Source: Proales similis (Eukaryota > Rotifera > Eurotatoria > Ploima > Proalidae). Taken from it: a stretch of DNA of 64,000 nt. The stretch covers positions 1,054,001 through 1,118,000 of the forward strand of contig JAGVRJ010000013.1 in assembly GCA_019059635.1 (NCBI GenBank). The letters are read 5' to 3'. Position numbers and translations under genes: made by a program. The notes under the pieces were generated by a model that made no database searches, had not been told where the DNA came from, and saw nothing but the letters and a program-made list of their open reading frames with translations. Shown piece after piece: positions 1 through 11,800 of this stretch (its first letter is position 1; each line of letters starts with the position of its first letter).

Positions 1-77
1 GACGCTTCTGCTTGCTCTGTTCAGCACCGTGTCATGAATTCAAGTCGGCAAAGTTGGCAAAGTTGCCTCGTACTCAC

Positions 78-2963
78 CTCGTAGGAGCGATCGTCCAAAT
101 TGAACAAGTTGAACTCGAAATTGGGATTTTGAAAATGCGCGTAGATTATCTGCGCCTTGTAATCGTCGAATCGACTCAGCTCGTTCACAATCAGCTTTTC
201 TAAATTCGAGCACAGAGTCGTGTTCTTCTGGAAGTCGATCTCAAAAAACCCGTCTATCGAGCGTTCGAGATTTAATATTCGTGCAAACAGAGAGCCAGCG
301 TTTAGAAGGCAATTACCAATCCACATGCCGAACAAGTCGAGAACTCGCTCCATCACTGAGCGCTTAACTTGAGGCTCCAGAGAACTTGATAGAGGCTAGT
401 AGCAGTGAATGGCATAGACACAAAGCAAGACGGCAATTACCTTTGACTGGCGCCAATAAACACAGAACGAAGGAAGGCAAACAACTCGCTAGACGACAAC
501 ATGTACCGGTAAGTGACCAGAAAGTGATAAACAAAGCCGTTGAGTAAACTGTTCCTGCAAGCAGCTCAGATTTAGATCGATCAAGACACTTTAGGAGTGA
601 GGCAGCATACTCAAAGAAAAGACGTTTCAGAATGGGAGCCACGTGGAGCTTGTCGAGCTGCTCGGCTAATGGATGCAGTTCGAACAGAACAGCTAGACTG
701 GCCTCTGACACGGCTCGCATGTTCATCTCACAGACCTTGACGAAGAGACGCACTGACTCGAGCTCTTTGAGTTTGCGTTCGTTCAATTCAATCTGTCTCA
801 GTCTGCTCGCGGACGAGTCTCTTAATCTGGACGCGTTTGTTAACTCGTCCCTCTCAGCGGTAAGTCGCTGCTTCGAGTTGAGCTCAATCTTGATTCCCTG
901 CTCGATTTCCTTGTTTTGGTTTGAATTTTTTTGAAATGATGACTAATTCGAGTAGTCAGTGGATTAGAGTACCTTGAGCTTTGCTTCGATCGATCTCTTA
1001 TCTCCGTTCTAGCGCAAGAAAAGAGAATGATGCAGTTAAGCGTGAAATGTGCACTTTTGATCATTAAATAGCTCACCACCAGCCAAATCAACTCTTTAAA
1101 TTGACTGAAGCGTTCCTCGTAGCAGTTGTCCGCACACTGCCATATCAGGCCAGTGTAACTAGGAGCCAACTGCGAGTGAATGAAACAATGAATCAAAGGG
1201 CCGAGTGGGGCTCACTTGTCGTTTATGCAGCCGTTGGTGAGATACATGCTTTCCAAATAGGAGGTCTCACTTCGCTGCGCACTCAGGTTGAGCGAGCTAA
1301 TCGAGCTCTTGTTGAGATTGGCTCTAGTCGAGTTTGTGGTTGTGTCGAGTGCACTTTCGTTCAGACCGCTCTTCACCCACGAGCTGTTCAAATCGGACAG
1401 CGACTTGGATCTGAACATGCTCGGCCGGAGAACGTCCAGCACGTAGGATATTTTGGCCTCGCTTCGTCGCTTGGCTTTTATTTGACGCCGACTCTTGCGT
1501 TTGATCTCCTGCGTAGGCTGCAGATTCAACTCGGGCAGAGATCCGTTGCGAGTCATTTGTTTCTTGAACGACTCGTTCAACGTCTGAACAATTTCGTGGT
1601 CGTCGTTCACTTGGGTTCGCGCATCCGATTCCTCTGACTCGCTCTGAACTGATTCGCTAGTCGTTATTCTCGACTCGCTTGGCTCTGCTTGTCGCTTGAT
1701 CTGTTCTTCCTGATTGCGCAGCTGGTCGCCGCCGTCTAAACTCTCGTACAGTTGGCCCAGTATCCTTTCGGACCAGTAGATGTGAGGGTGCCGGTATCGA
1801 ACCATTCTGACAAACTCTGCATAGCTGTCCGCTTCCAGGCCGGCGACGGACTGCGCCAGCGCGTGCAAATCCGCCTCAGAGCGGTGAGCACAGTAAGTCC
1901 GCAGTACACGCTTGACACTCTCCAATTTGCCAAATTGAATCTGCTCGCTGATCAAGAAGCGCTCAATCATCGAGCTGTTGTCGACTGTGTCCGCCTTGCC
2001 TTCTTTGCTTGTCCATTCGAAGCGTCTTTGCTTTTGCTTGTGCAAATCGTCCAACAAGTTACTGAACAGATGGTTTATGGACGAGCTGAGCCGCTCGTAA
2101 GTGCCCTCTTTACTCTCTAGGTTGTTGTCCGCATAAATTGAGCTTGCGTCTTCTGAAATCGCCTCCGACGTCGTCTGAATATCGTTGTAGTCAAAGTTGG
2201 CTTGCAACGAATATATTAGACTCAATTGGGCAATGAGCAAATAAACGCATTTACCTTTATCCCTTGTGTTTGAGCACGGCGAGTCGATAAATTGGAAGCG
2301 AATATCGTTGCTCTTGAGCGCACTGGCAGTCGAATCTGAGTCGTCGATTTCGTTGGCCGCTCGGTGGTTGCCTGTCAGCTCTCCAGCAGCAGTCGAGTTG
2401 GTTGAATAAGTGCTGCTCATTTCGTCTGCTTGGCCTCGCCCATAGTATCGTATGCCGCTCGAAAAGGTCGGATAAGAAGTTGACGAGAGCTGATTCCTCG
2501 CCTCGCTAACCACCAATCGATCAGAATCAACTCCTCTAACTTGATTGACAATTAACGAGCGAATTGAAGAGTGTCGGCTCGGAATATCTGAGTTGTTCGG
2601 AAACGCGCTCGGCATTGCTCTTGAGCCGCCAGAGTAGACATTCAGCTCGTTCAAGACGTTGTCGAGTGAATAGGCGCTGGTCGAATTGAACGCGAATTCG
2701 TCGTCTATCGCCTCCATAAACGCGCCTTGTTCGATTGCGAGCTCGATTGCCTCGTCGCTAGTCGAGCGGAAGCTGGATGACATCGACTTGGCATTCTCGC
2801 CGCTTTTTCTCTCCAACACGTACGAGCATTGGGTGCTCAGCGTGGCCTTGATCGCGTGTATTCGATTTGCCAGCTCGAGGCTTGAGAACGGATGAATTAC
2901 TTCGCTGCTCTTGTAAATGGGCAGGTCGACTTGATGCTGCTGCTCGAGTCGCTTGTTCGCCAT
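78..2963 (-). CDS. Unrecognised large multi-exon protein, C-terminal part beyond the window
   Basis: The reading frame opens with ATG at 2963 and continues through at least five exons, ending at a clear donor (GTGAGTA on the minus strand) at about 77, so the gene runs off the left edge. The first 580 residues are serine-rich and low in recognisable structure. They are followed by short helical exons around 1160-1079, 1010-975, 910-500, 490-440 and 358-78. A 54-nt segment at 2201-2254 has good GT and AG ends and no stop, so it is probably an intron that can be read through. The segment around 790-560 is Leu-rich and alpha-helical in appearance. I see no signal peptide, zinc-binding cluster or catalytic motif and do not recognise the family. 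Exon joins were chosen by frame and consensus only. Confidence 0.6.
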
Positions 2964-3348
2964 TGTTCGACTTGTAGAAGAGAAACGACAAAGAAAATTT
3001 GAAAACTGGCGAACCAGGCGAACTGTTCAAACTCTAACGCTCATCTAAGAGAAAAAAAAAGATCATAATGGCGCGGCTCATTCATTTGATGCCCGAAATT
3101 TGAATTGAATAACAACTGTTGCTGAGCTTCCCTGCTGTTTGTTTTGCTGACAAGGTGAACGCTTAGGGCGCGTTTTTATTCATCAGGAAGAATCATTGAG
3201 CAAAGAGAAATTATGCAAGTCTTGGGAAATAGCCGTGTTTTCGACCCTAAGCGTCAACCAAAGTCGACTAAATCTGGTTCAAGTCAGGCCTAAATCAAAC
3301 AAAAAACAGGCGAATACGGATAAAGGCAGAGTTTGATTGCGAGCGATT

Positions 3349-3369
3349 GAGAGAGAGAGAGAGAGAGAG
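3349..3369. repeat. (GA)n microsatellite
   Basis: About 21 bp of uninterrupted GA dinucleotides read directly in the sequence. Confidence 0.95.
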
Positions 3370-4376
3370 GGAGCGTAGAAAAGCCAGCAAGATTTGGCGA
3401 CACGAACGAAGCCTCTAAAACACGCACTTGTGGTTTCAAGCGAAGCCAAGTCACCAAGTCAAATAATGAACTATAAATATTCATGAGCATCAGGCAGCAC
3501 ATTCGCTGACCGTTCGTGTGCCGAGTCTAGCTTAATAGACCTAATTCGCTCGATTGCTCGATTCTCTCTCTCTCTCGGCGTCTTGTTCTCGAATTGAATT
3601 AAATAAACATGACCGATCAAGCGAGCGATAGTTGTCGGTCGCCAATAAACAGCCAGCGCACATGAGACAATCGTTGTCGTGCAATTCACTCCGACTCTTG
3701 AACTAACTCGAGTAGTTCGACAATCGTAGCCGAACGCGCCTCAATCGCCAATTATGCGACCTGGCACGATTCGTCTAAAGTCAAATTACAAATCGAATCG
3801 CAGTCTTATAAGAAGTCTGCATGGACAAAAGTAGGCGTCTATTCGGTTAACGGGCACCTGATCCAATTATGCGGCGTTTTCAAAGCAACGCTCGAGGCCC
3901 GCTTGAATAATTTTAACAAATAAATACTTTCCGTTTGTAAGTATTGACTTGCGAGCGATCAGCGCCAAAAGAAGAAGAAAACAGAAGACTAAAAGCAGCC
4001 TTATCAAGTGCCAGTCGATCACGCCCGCACAATCAGATTAGACTCTCCTAAATACACAATCAGGCGTAATAGAGGCCGCAAAAATAAACCACCCTTCGAA
4101 ACTTGGATTGGAGCTTTCTGACTTGAAAGCAAGTCAAATCGGTCTGTGTGTGTTGTATCGATCAGCAGGCGTCGAAGTAAAATTGGCCCGTTGGGCAATT
4201 GTGATTTGGCCCACATCGATTTGAAACTGTGAATAGAGAGTGACTCTGTTGGCCGTTGTTGTTGTTGTTGTTCGTTAATAGACAACGGTGTTTAAGCGCG
4301 TGAAATGCTCTTTAAGCGCGATTGTTTTGCAAAATATCAATTGAAACATGATGAATTGCAACCGGTCGGCTATTCG

Positions 4377-4393
4377 TCTCTCTCTCTCTCTCT
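4377..4393. repeat. (TC)n microsatellite
   Basis: About 17 bp of TC dinucleotides, the same motif as (GA)n on the other strand. Confidence 0.95.
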
Positions 4394-5393
4394 GAAAATA
4401 GAAAATATTAATTTAGACGCCTTGCGCTGTGAATAGCGCGTGGCAGTCTAATCCCACATCTAATCTCCTAAAGCCGGCTACCATTGTCCAGGTGGCATTA
4501 AAAAACAACGAGGAAATTGACGACCGCTTCGACGACAACAACAACAACAATTATGACAATGGCCGTAGAATGAACGATCTAACAATTGACTCGGTCCATG
4601 AGCAAGCAGCGAGTGCAAGAGACACCCTACAATGAAGAAAGCAGCTTTGCACTCGCTCGCTCACGTATTGTTGTGCCAATATTTCAGAGCAAACACACAA
4701 TTGACTTTGCCCAAATAGCTAGAAATTTGCCGTTGCTGCTAGTCGACTCAGTTTCATTACATTTTAAATGAACGCGCGCTAACTGGTTGCGTCGATTTGT
4801 AATATGCCGGTGAAAGAACAACAAAAACAACACCGATTGCAGAGTTAGCGGTATCCTGACTGCCACTGAACGGGCCATTTCAGCCGCTCGGCTTGACTGC
4901 TGCCTGGTTAAAGAAGCCTCAAAGGGTAGACGTTGCATTGGCAGCTTCATGCTAACCATGCTTGCCTCTAAATATTTTTTATCCTAATTGACCTTCCTCT
5001 TGACGTTGACGCCGATCTTAGCCGCGAAAAGAAAAATAAACGAACAGTCAGGGAGACGCTTTTTAAACAATGCAAAAGCAAAAGCGGGCAGTCGATGAGT
5101 GGCTCAATTTAGGGCACTTGGACAACCAGCGGGGTCGAGCGATCGCCTCGAGGGCAATCAAGGCTCCAGAACATGAGAGCCACTGGCTAAGGTTAAAACG
5201 AACGTTATTTCGTCAATTGATTTTATTGAACACTTGTCTTATGGCGCAATTATTGGTAAAACGGAGTATTCATTTGTAGTCTGAAAGAAAGAATGGGAAT
5301 GCAATGTTGGCCTCAACTCGTTGTTTCTGCTGATAAAGCAATTTTTGACCAACTCACTTTATCGAAATATGACGAATTATCGAAATATAAAAA

Positions 5394-5551
5394 TCGTCGC
5401 CGAGCATGGAGGCGCTGTTCGCAACCGACGAGCACTCATATCAAACACTGGCCGAGGGCAAAAGTGTCCACCAGGCAGTGAAGAGCGATCGATCGTTCGA
5501 GCTGAGCATATTCCCGTCTGCCTATCAGAAGCTATTTCAGCTCAACATGAC
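5394..5551 (+). repeat. 158-bp near-identical copy of ZZEF1 coding sequence
   Basis: Positions 5394-5551 match 11624-11781 in the long last exon of ZZEF1, in the same orientation. I find only two differences: C for T at 5401, and T for C at 5489. Identity stops abruptly at both ends. The source sits inside a single exon, so the copy does not show whether DNA or RNA was the donor. The high identity suggests recent duplication or ongoing gene conversion. The copy lies about 270 bp before the ZZEF1 start codon. Confidence 0.95.
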
Positions 5552-5573
5552 TGTTAAAGATAGGAAGATCTGA
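5406..5573 (+). pseudogene. 55-codon frame carrying a ZZEF1 fragment
   Basis: Within the duplicated segment the ZZEF1 reading frame is kept from an ATG at 5406 (corresponding to an internal Met in ZZEF1). It continues for 49 residues and then leaves the copied region, ending after six unrelated residues at TGA 5571-5573. Just upstream of the copy the frame has a stop (TAA at 5388). It is most simply a gene fragment, but the frame is intact, so a small peptide or a 5' exon cannot be excluded. Confidence 0.4.
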
Positions 5574-5821
5574 GAGGACGGCAAGGAAACACTCTCGGCC
5601 ACAAACTCACTTTACCGAAGCTGCTTTGCTGCTGCTGCTTCTTATGCAAACTCGTCCAATTCGAAGCAAACAAGCACTCGCTATTCATAATATAGTTGAC
5701 GACAAATAATTTTGCATGTTAATTTTGAAAATTGAGAAAAAAAATCACGATCGTCGAGTTGCTATTAATGATTCACTTTCGAATAAAAATTTTTAATTGC
5801 GTTCACTCTCTTTCTGTCTAG
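5574..5821. promoter_or_regulatory. Probable ZZEF1 promoter and 5' leader
   Basis: AT-richer interval directly before the ZZEF1 ATG. It ends in a pyrimidine-rich run and TAG immediately before ATG 5822, which looks like a splice acceptor. A 5' UTR intron or a trans-spliced leader are both possible. Confidence 0.35.
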
Positions 5822-8800
5822 ATGACAGCAAAGGAAAATAAAGAGCTGCACGCGGAGCCGCGGCACTCGCACGAGCCTGACTGTCCATTTTCGAATCTTA
5901 AAACGGTTTGTGCTTTACCAGCTCTCATTTTGTTCATTGACTTGTCCTCTATCTGTCTCGCTTCAAACAGCCGAGCACAATTGAAAAGAATCGCCAAGAG
6001 CAGCCGCTTGGATGGTTGTCTGTCATGAATTCGCCAGGCGACCAAGATTCTTGCGATGCGTTGGAACTGGTAAACGAGGCCTTTCAGCCGCTGATCAAGT
6101 GAGTGACCGATGCCAGCGTCGATCAGACATACTTGAGGGACAATCTACTTAAGGGAAGATAAAGTGCGCCAAGAGGAAATCTACGCTTCTGTTCGCGAGC
6201 TCTACCTCGGCCTCAGCTCGTATGTTTTTGACAAACTCGATCGAGATCAGGCAAGTGCCCAGTCTTGCCCATCCTTGGCCAATATTGAATTGACTTTCAA
6301 CCGATTCGCATCGCTGCCAGGTTCATGTGATGAGGGATAGACTTCACATGTTTCTGATCAACGCCGGATTTGGCACCGACGTTGTCAACATGGTCTGTAG
6401 AGCTCGCAAGTCGAATAAATAGTCAGCCAGTCTGATTGGCCGTTTGACTTTAAAGATCATGTGCCAGGTGGAAGACACTTATAACAGTGAGATGAACTGC
6501 AACGAGCTCAAGCGCTACGTAGAGCTGTTTGAGAGCAAGAGGACCACATTCGAGTTGTGGCATCATTTGCGCTACATTCACAGTTTCCTGGTGATGCCCG
6601 GTCATGCCGAGTCGATCAGCGGCTTCGAATTCGACTACGAGCTCTTGCACAATAAAATCAATCGAGTAAGCGGCCGTGGCCACCGTCCTGCAACTTGAAG
6701 CTGATCTCTCATGAACGTCTGAAGCATTTGACCTTCCATCGGCCTTCAGTGCAAATGCTCAACGAGCCCTGCCTAGAGGCCAAGTGTGAACTTGACAGCT
6801 TCAGACGTCGCCTACTGGTGAGGGCAGAGTCGGCCAAGGCCAAATCAAAGCTCAATCGACAATCGATATTGGTCAATCACGACTGCTTCTCGACTGTGCG
6901 TGCCTGCTGCTCAAGCGATGAAGTCGGTTTGATGTTTGATGAAAAGTCGTACACGCACTGGCCGTCGTCGAACGTCGTGTGCAAGGACAATGCGCACACG
7001 TTGACCATTCGGCTCAAGCGCAACGTTCTGCTCAAGAGCTTGTCGATAAACGCGGCCAACAAGAAAGAAGAGATACCCAAGAGCACCATGATCGAGGTTA
7101 GAGTGCTCACCACCGACAATGAGGAGATCTCGGTGGCCAAATGCGAGTTCAAGCTCGTTGTCGACAACAACTATCAAATATGCAACTGCTTTCCTCTCGA
7201 CAAGCGTCTCGACGAGCTGCGGATTAGATTCTCGAGCTTCGACGAAGAGCGCAACGTCTGGGCCAATTCACGCTATTCGCTGAAAATTCGCTCGATTCGC
7301 CTGATCGGCGAGCCGAACGAGACGGACGAGCAAGAGGATGAGTCGATCGATGATCTCGCTCTCTCCTGCTTCTTTGACATGTTCACTGCGCTCGCTTTCG
7401 AGCAGAGTAAACTGTCGCCATCGCTCACTTCGTCTCTTCTCACAATTGCCAGGTAAGCCGGCGCTTGCTTTGTTTGCATCCAAGATTTCAGTTGGAAATA
7501 ATGATCGATTGACGCGCGCTCCAGGAGGACGATCAATAAGCTCGTGCCTCTCAGTCTCACGCCCGACAGCAAGAACCGGCTTCTCTCGTGCGAGATGGCG
7601 AAGAAATTCAGCGATTTCATCTATAAACTGCTCGAGTAGGCGCTTATGCTGACCCAGCACGGTCTATTGCTCGTCTAAACCCCGAAATTCTGCGCAGAAG
7701 AGTTGATCCGAGCCATTTGAGCGCAGCTTACGATGCTTATTTGAGGCTAAATCTGGCTCGAGGACATCTCAAATCTATTCTCGCTTGCATTACGAGCTTG
7801 ATCGGTAAGCAGAGACAGACCTGAGCACCTTTTGCGTTCCTCTCTGCTTCTCTACTCTCTCTCTCTCGGGCTTTCGTGCTCCTTTTGACTAATCAATTCA
7901 AGTAGAAGACAACAAAATCCAAGTTATAGAGCCAAAGGACTTGATCGTCAAAATGAACTCGTTCCGTGACAGTTACATGCAAAACCAAGGTGAGCAGCGC
8001 ATTGCTTTGGGTCTATCGAATCGGCTGATAATTTCATCGAAGCGAAACGAGTAAACGCCAGAATATTTCCGATCGAGTCCGACGGCCTTAAAATGGACTC
8101 GGAGATTGCAATTGAGAGAAAGAAACCAGACGAGCTAGGCGGACTGCAGTTCAACTTGAATTTGACAAAACTGGAGTCAGGACGTGCCAGTTTTGATTTC
8201 ATGATTCAAGTGCCTCGCACAATCACTCTTACTTCAGTTGAGCTCACTCTCCGTCTCGACTGTATGTTCGTCGGATCGGTCGGAATAGTGCAATGGTTCG
8301 CATCAGATCGTCCTTCGCTCGACCAGCTCAAGCATTTGGCCGCTCAATTTGAAACTGCTCAAGCTGATGCTCAAACTGAAACGTGAGCTCTTGAAATACT
8401 TTTCACTCTGAATCTGACACATTGCTGGCGTTTGCTCTTTTAAAGTTTTAAAATTTCCATGCAACGATTGTTCGAGAAGCAGTAAGTGTTTTATTAGATT
8501 AGCCCGAAAGAGGAGCTGCTGATCAAGTTTAAAAATGCCAGAGCCGACTTGAAGATCAAACTGTCAATTGAGCCCCGCTGCAATGTAAGCTGCCTTGGCC
8601 TATCGAAAGCGCGAACCAGAATTATCTGATCGGCGATTCCGTTGCATAGGCAGCGATCATTAAGCTCTTTAGAACCGAGTCCAGCGCGGCCGAAAGGATG
8701 AGCATAAACTCGCTGATCGTATGGGGCGTAGAGCATTCCAGTCTAGAGTACGAGCCTCGCCTACAACTCGAACGGGTACATAAGACGGTCTTCTCCTATC

Positions 8801-11800
8801 GCAGCTTAAATTCATTAAACGATGCATAAAAGGCGAATGATTCGGACCAATCGCGTCTGGAGCTTGTTGTGTCTACACTGCAGTTTCTTTATCAGCTGAC
8901 CAGCATTCAGGTAAATGACCCGCTTATGAGCGTTCTGCTCGTTTAGGCCGATAGTTGACTGTTCGATGCTTGAAGAAAAAGGACGGCAACAACGACGAGT
9001 CGATACTTGACTTGAGCGAGCTGAGTCTGCACGAGTTCTGGAATTTGTACGAATTTCTCAACAACAAGCGAAGCGAAGCGAGTCGGCGCGAGGACATTTA
9101 CGCTCGAATTGAGCTGCTCTTGCTCTCGCTTCTTAACAAGCTGTCGAGTCGAATTGAAACGAAAGGCGAGGACCACAGCAAAATGCTGAAACAGTTCTCG
9201 CAGCTGCTCGATGCCCAGGCGAGCAATTCGGCCGACGAAGACGGCTACCACGCCGAAGCGATCGGTAAACTAATCGAGAACGGAATCGGCCTTTTCTTGC
9301 CCACCTGCGACGAGCGAATTCACTACTTTCTTCAGCTGCTTGAGCAGACCTCCGCTAAATTGAGCTGCTCGGTAAATCGGTCGACACTGCTCATTCTAAA
9401 GACCTTGTGTCTTCGTCTTGTGTCCGAGAGCGACGCCCTCATTCGATTCTTCGACACACAGCCGAGCGACGGTCCGACTTTCTTGGCTTTTGTCGAGCAG
9501 CTGCATGCACTCGGCTTCAGAATCAGCGAGCAGCAAGCAGATGCGGAAATATTCACGCTCTGCCGGCCGCTGACTAGCCTTTCGATCGCATTGAACTCAA
9601 CTCTGTTCGAGGACGTGAAGCATCAGCTCGAAACGCGTCAGGCCGAATCAGAAAAGTTCATTCTAGTATTCACTGAGCGCAGTCTCAACATCTACAGTCA
9701 ACGTCTTCGAGCGCTTGTTGATCGTGCGCCTGATCGGCTCGACGAGTACTTTTCAAACACATTCTACAACTTGCTGCTTTGGATCGAGGAGATATTCGTC
9801 GCTTTGAGAGCGGAGCTGCGTTTTAAAATCCTGCTTCACTTAAAGCGTTTGTACGAGCAGTTTATTCGGCTCAGATGTGAGCAACTTCGATGCGACCAGG
9901 TCTGACTCTTGCTCTCTTCCAATCGGATCGAACGCTTAATTGTTGCTGTTCAATTTTAGTCTCGCTTGTGTTGCGAGTCGCAACCGGCAAAGGAGAAGGT
10001 TCTCCACGAGTGGAATTTCGATTCAAAATACGCCCAAAAGAGCAACAATCTCAAGATTGAATACGAATGCCCGATGGCGCAGAGGTTCACCATCGAGCTC
10101 GACTCGGCGCCCGAGCTTGTCAGCTCAGAAAAGCGGTACGTGGGCAATTTCAAATTTGAACAAGTCGGTCGTTTTATCTGGCCAATTCGACTCAATCAAG
10201 TCCAAGCAAAATGCTCTTCTACGACAATCATGATGAATCGCACTCGCTGTTTGTGGACGAGAATGAGGGCAAGCTGAAGAAAAGCCTGAGCATCAAGTCG
10301 GCGCATTCGATTCGCTTTGAGCTGAGCTTTTTAAGTCAGCCTGAGGGCGAGAAAGAATTCTGGCTCAAGTTCAAGGTGAAGGCGCACGGCTACGAAGCGC
10401 TCAATTCGCCCGTCACGATCGTCGACTTGTACGAGACCATCATTCGTCTATTCGGCATCCAGTTAAATCGAAGCTTTATTCACGAGCCGATGCAAAACGA
10501 TCCGAATTTAATGAGCGCAGGCTCGAATCGGCCGTCAACTTATTTTAAAACTCTTCTAAGCTCTGGCTTGGCTGACCAGTCGACACAAAAGTCGTCAGCG
10601 GCGCTCAGAGAACAGCTGTTCAATTTGAGCAAGTTTCGGTTCGATTTGAGTCTCGAGCACGAACAGTGGCAGTTTCTGGATCGCTTCGGCCTCATCAACG
10701 AGCCGCATGCTCAAGCAGGCGGAAAAGAAATCAGCGAGATTCTAGTTCGAATATTCAGCTTACTGATTTGGTACGAAGCGTCAATTGACTCGATTGACGA
10801 GTCGAGTTGTCAACACGACTCTCGGCTGCTTGAGTTGGCCAAATTGGCAAAGAACTGTCGACTTTACATAATTGAGCAGGAGCAGGCGGCCAAGCAGCGC
10901 TCAGCTCAAGGTGAAACGAGGCCAAACGAGTCGAGCTTTAAAGAAACCTTGAACAAGAGAATCGAGTTCTTGTTCAAGTTTGAGCGGCCTCGACCACCAA
11001 ATTATTCTGAGCATCAGAGTCGGGCACCGAGCGAACATCCAACAATGCGCGGCGTGAACAACGTGAGCAGCACGATTGGCCACGTAGTCTGGTTTCTGTT
11101 CGACGCTGATCCAATCGACTTGGAAAGATTAAGCCAAAACGCGCAAACAAGGCAAGTGCAGTCAGAGCGGCTGATCAGCGACTTGGCTCTGTGCTCTCAG
11201 CTGCTCTCGTTCACGTTTGAACAGCTCGACTTGGCCGAGAGTAGGCTTCGGCTCATGCTCATGTTTTTGCGCGCCCTGTTCACTGCGCACTCGGATTTGG
11301 ACAAGCAGCAGACTCTGCAGTTGTCGGTCATTCCGACGCTCCACTTTACTAAAACGCATTACCTCGAAGGTCTGTTCGGCTGTGGCCACCACAGACACAA
11401 TCAGCTGAGGCAGGAGTACTTCAAGTTCGCTCGTTTGCTTGTCCGTCAGTTTGCCTCGATCAAATCCGATCCGCAGCTCTTGCTTATTCTAAAAACCTAC
11501 GCTCTGTTCCTGGTGCACATGCAATGGGACCGAGTCGACTTGGAGTCGGTGATCGCCGAGGGCATAGTCCAATTCCAGGTGGCGACCATGCGCGAAACGA
11601 TTCCGTTCGAAAGAGTCAAAGACTCGTCGCTGAGCATGGAGGCGCTGTTCGCAACCGACGAGCACTCATATCAAACACTGGCCGAGGGCAAAAGTGTCCA
11701 CCAGGCAGTGAAGAGCGACCGATCGTTCGAGCTGAGCATATTCCCGTCTGCCTATCAGAAGCTATTTCAGCTCAACATGACCGGTCGCAAGTTCGACGTG

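Larger units (their letters stand above)
2964..5393. other. Non-coding interval, upstream of the left gene and of ZZEF1
   Basis: About 2.4 kb with no convincing coding region on either strand; the open frames present are short and lack family resemblance. It holds two GA/TC simple repeats and several short A-rich tracts. It probably contains the promoter of the leftward gene starting at 2963. Confidence 0.6.

Noticed and set aside
6666-6700. A 35-nt intron in ZZEF1
   Set aside because: The acceptor at 6724 also keeps the frame and gives a normal 59-nt intron.
8482-8502. A 21-nt intron in ZZEF1
   Set aside because: GTAAGT...TTAG fits, but the preceding 36-nt segment is a multiple of three, so one 120-nt intron from 8383 to 8502 keeps the frame without an abnormally short intron.
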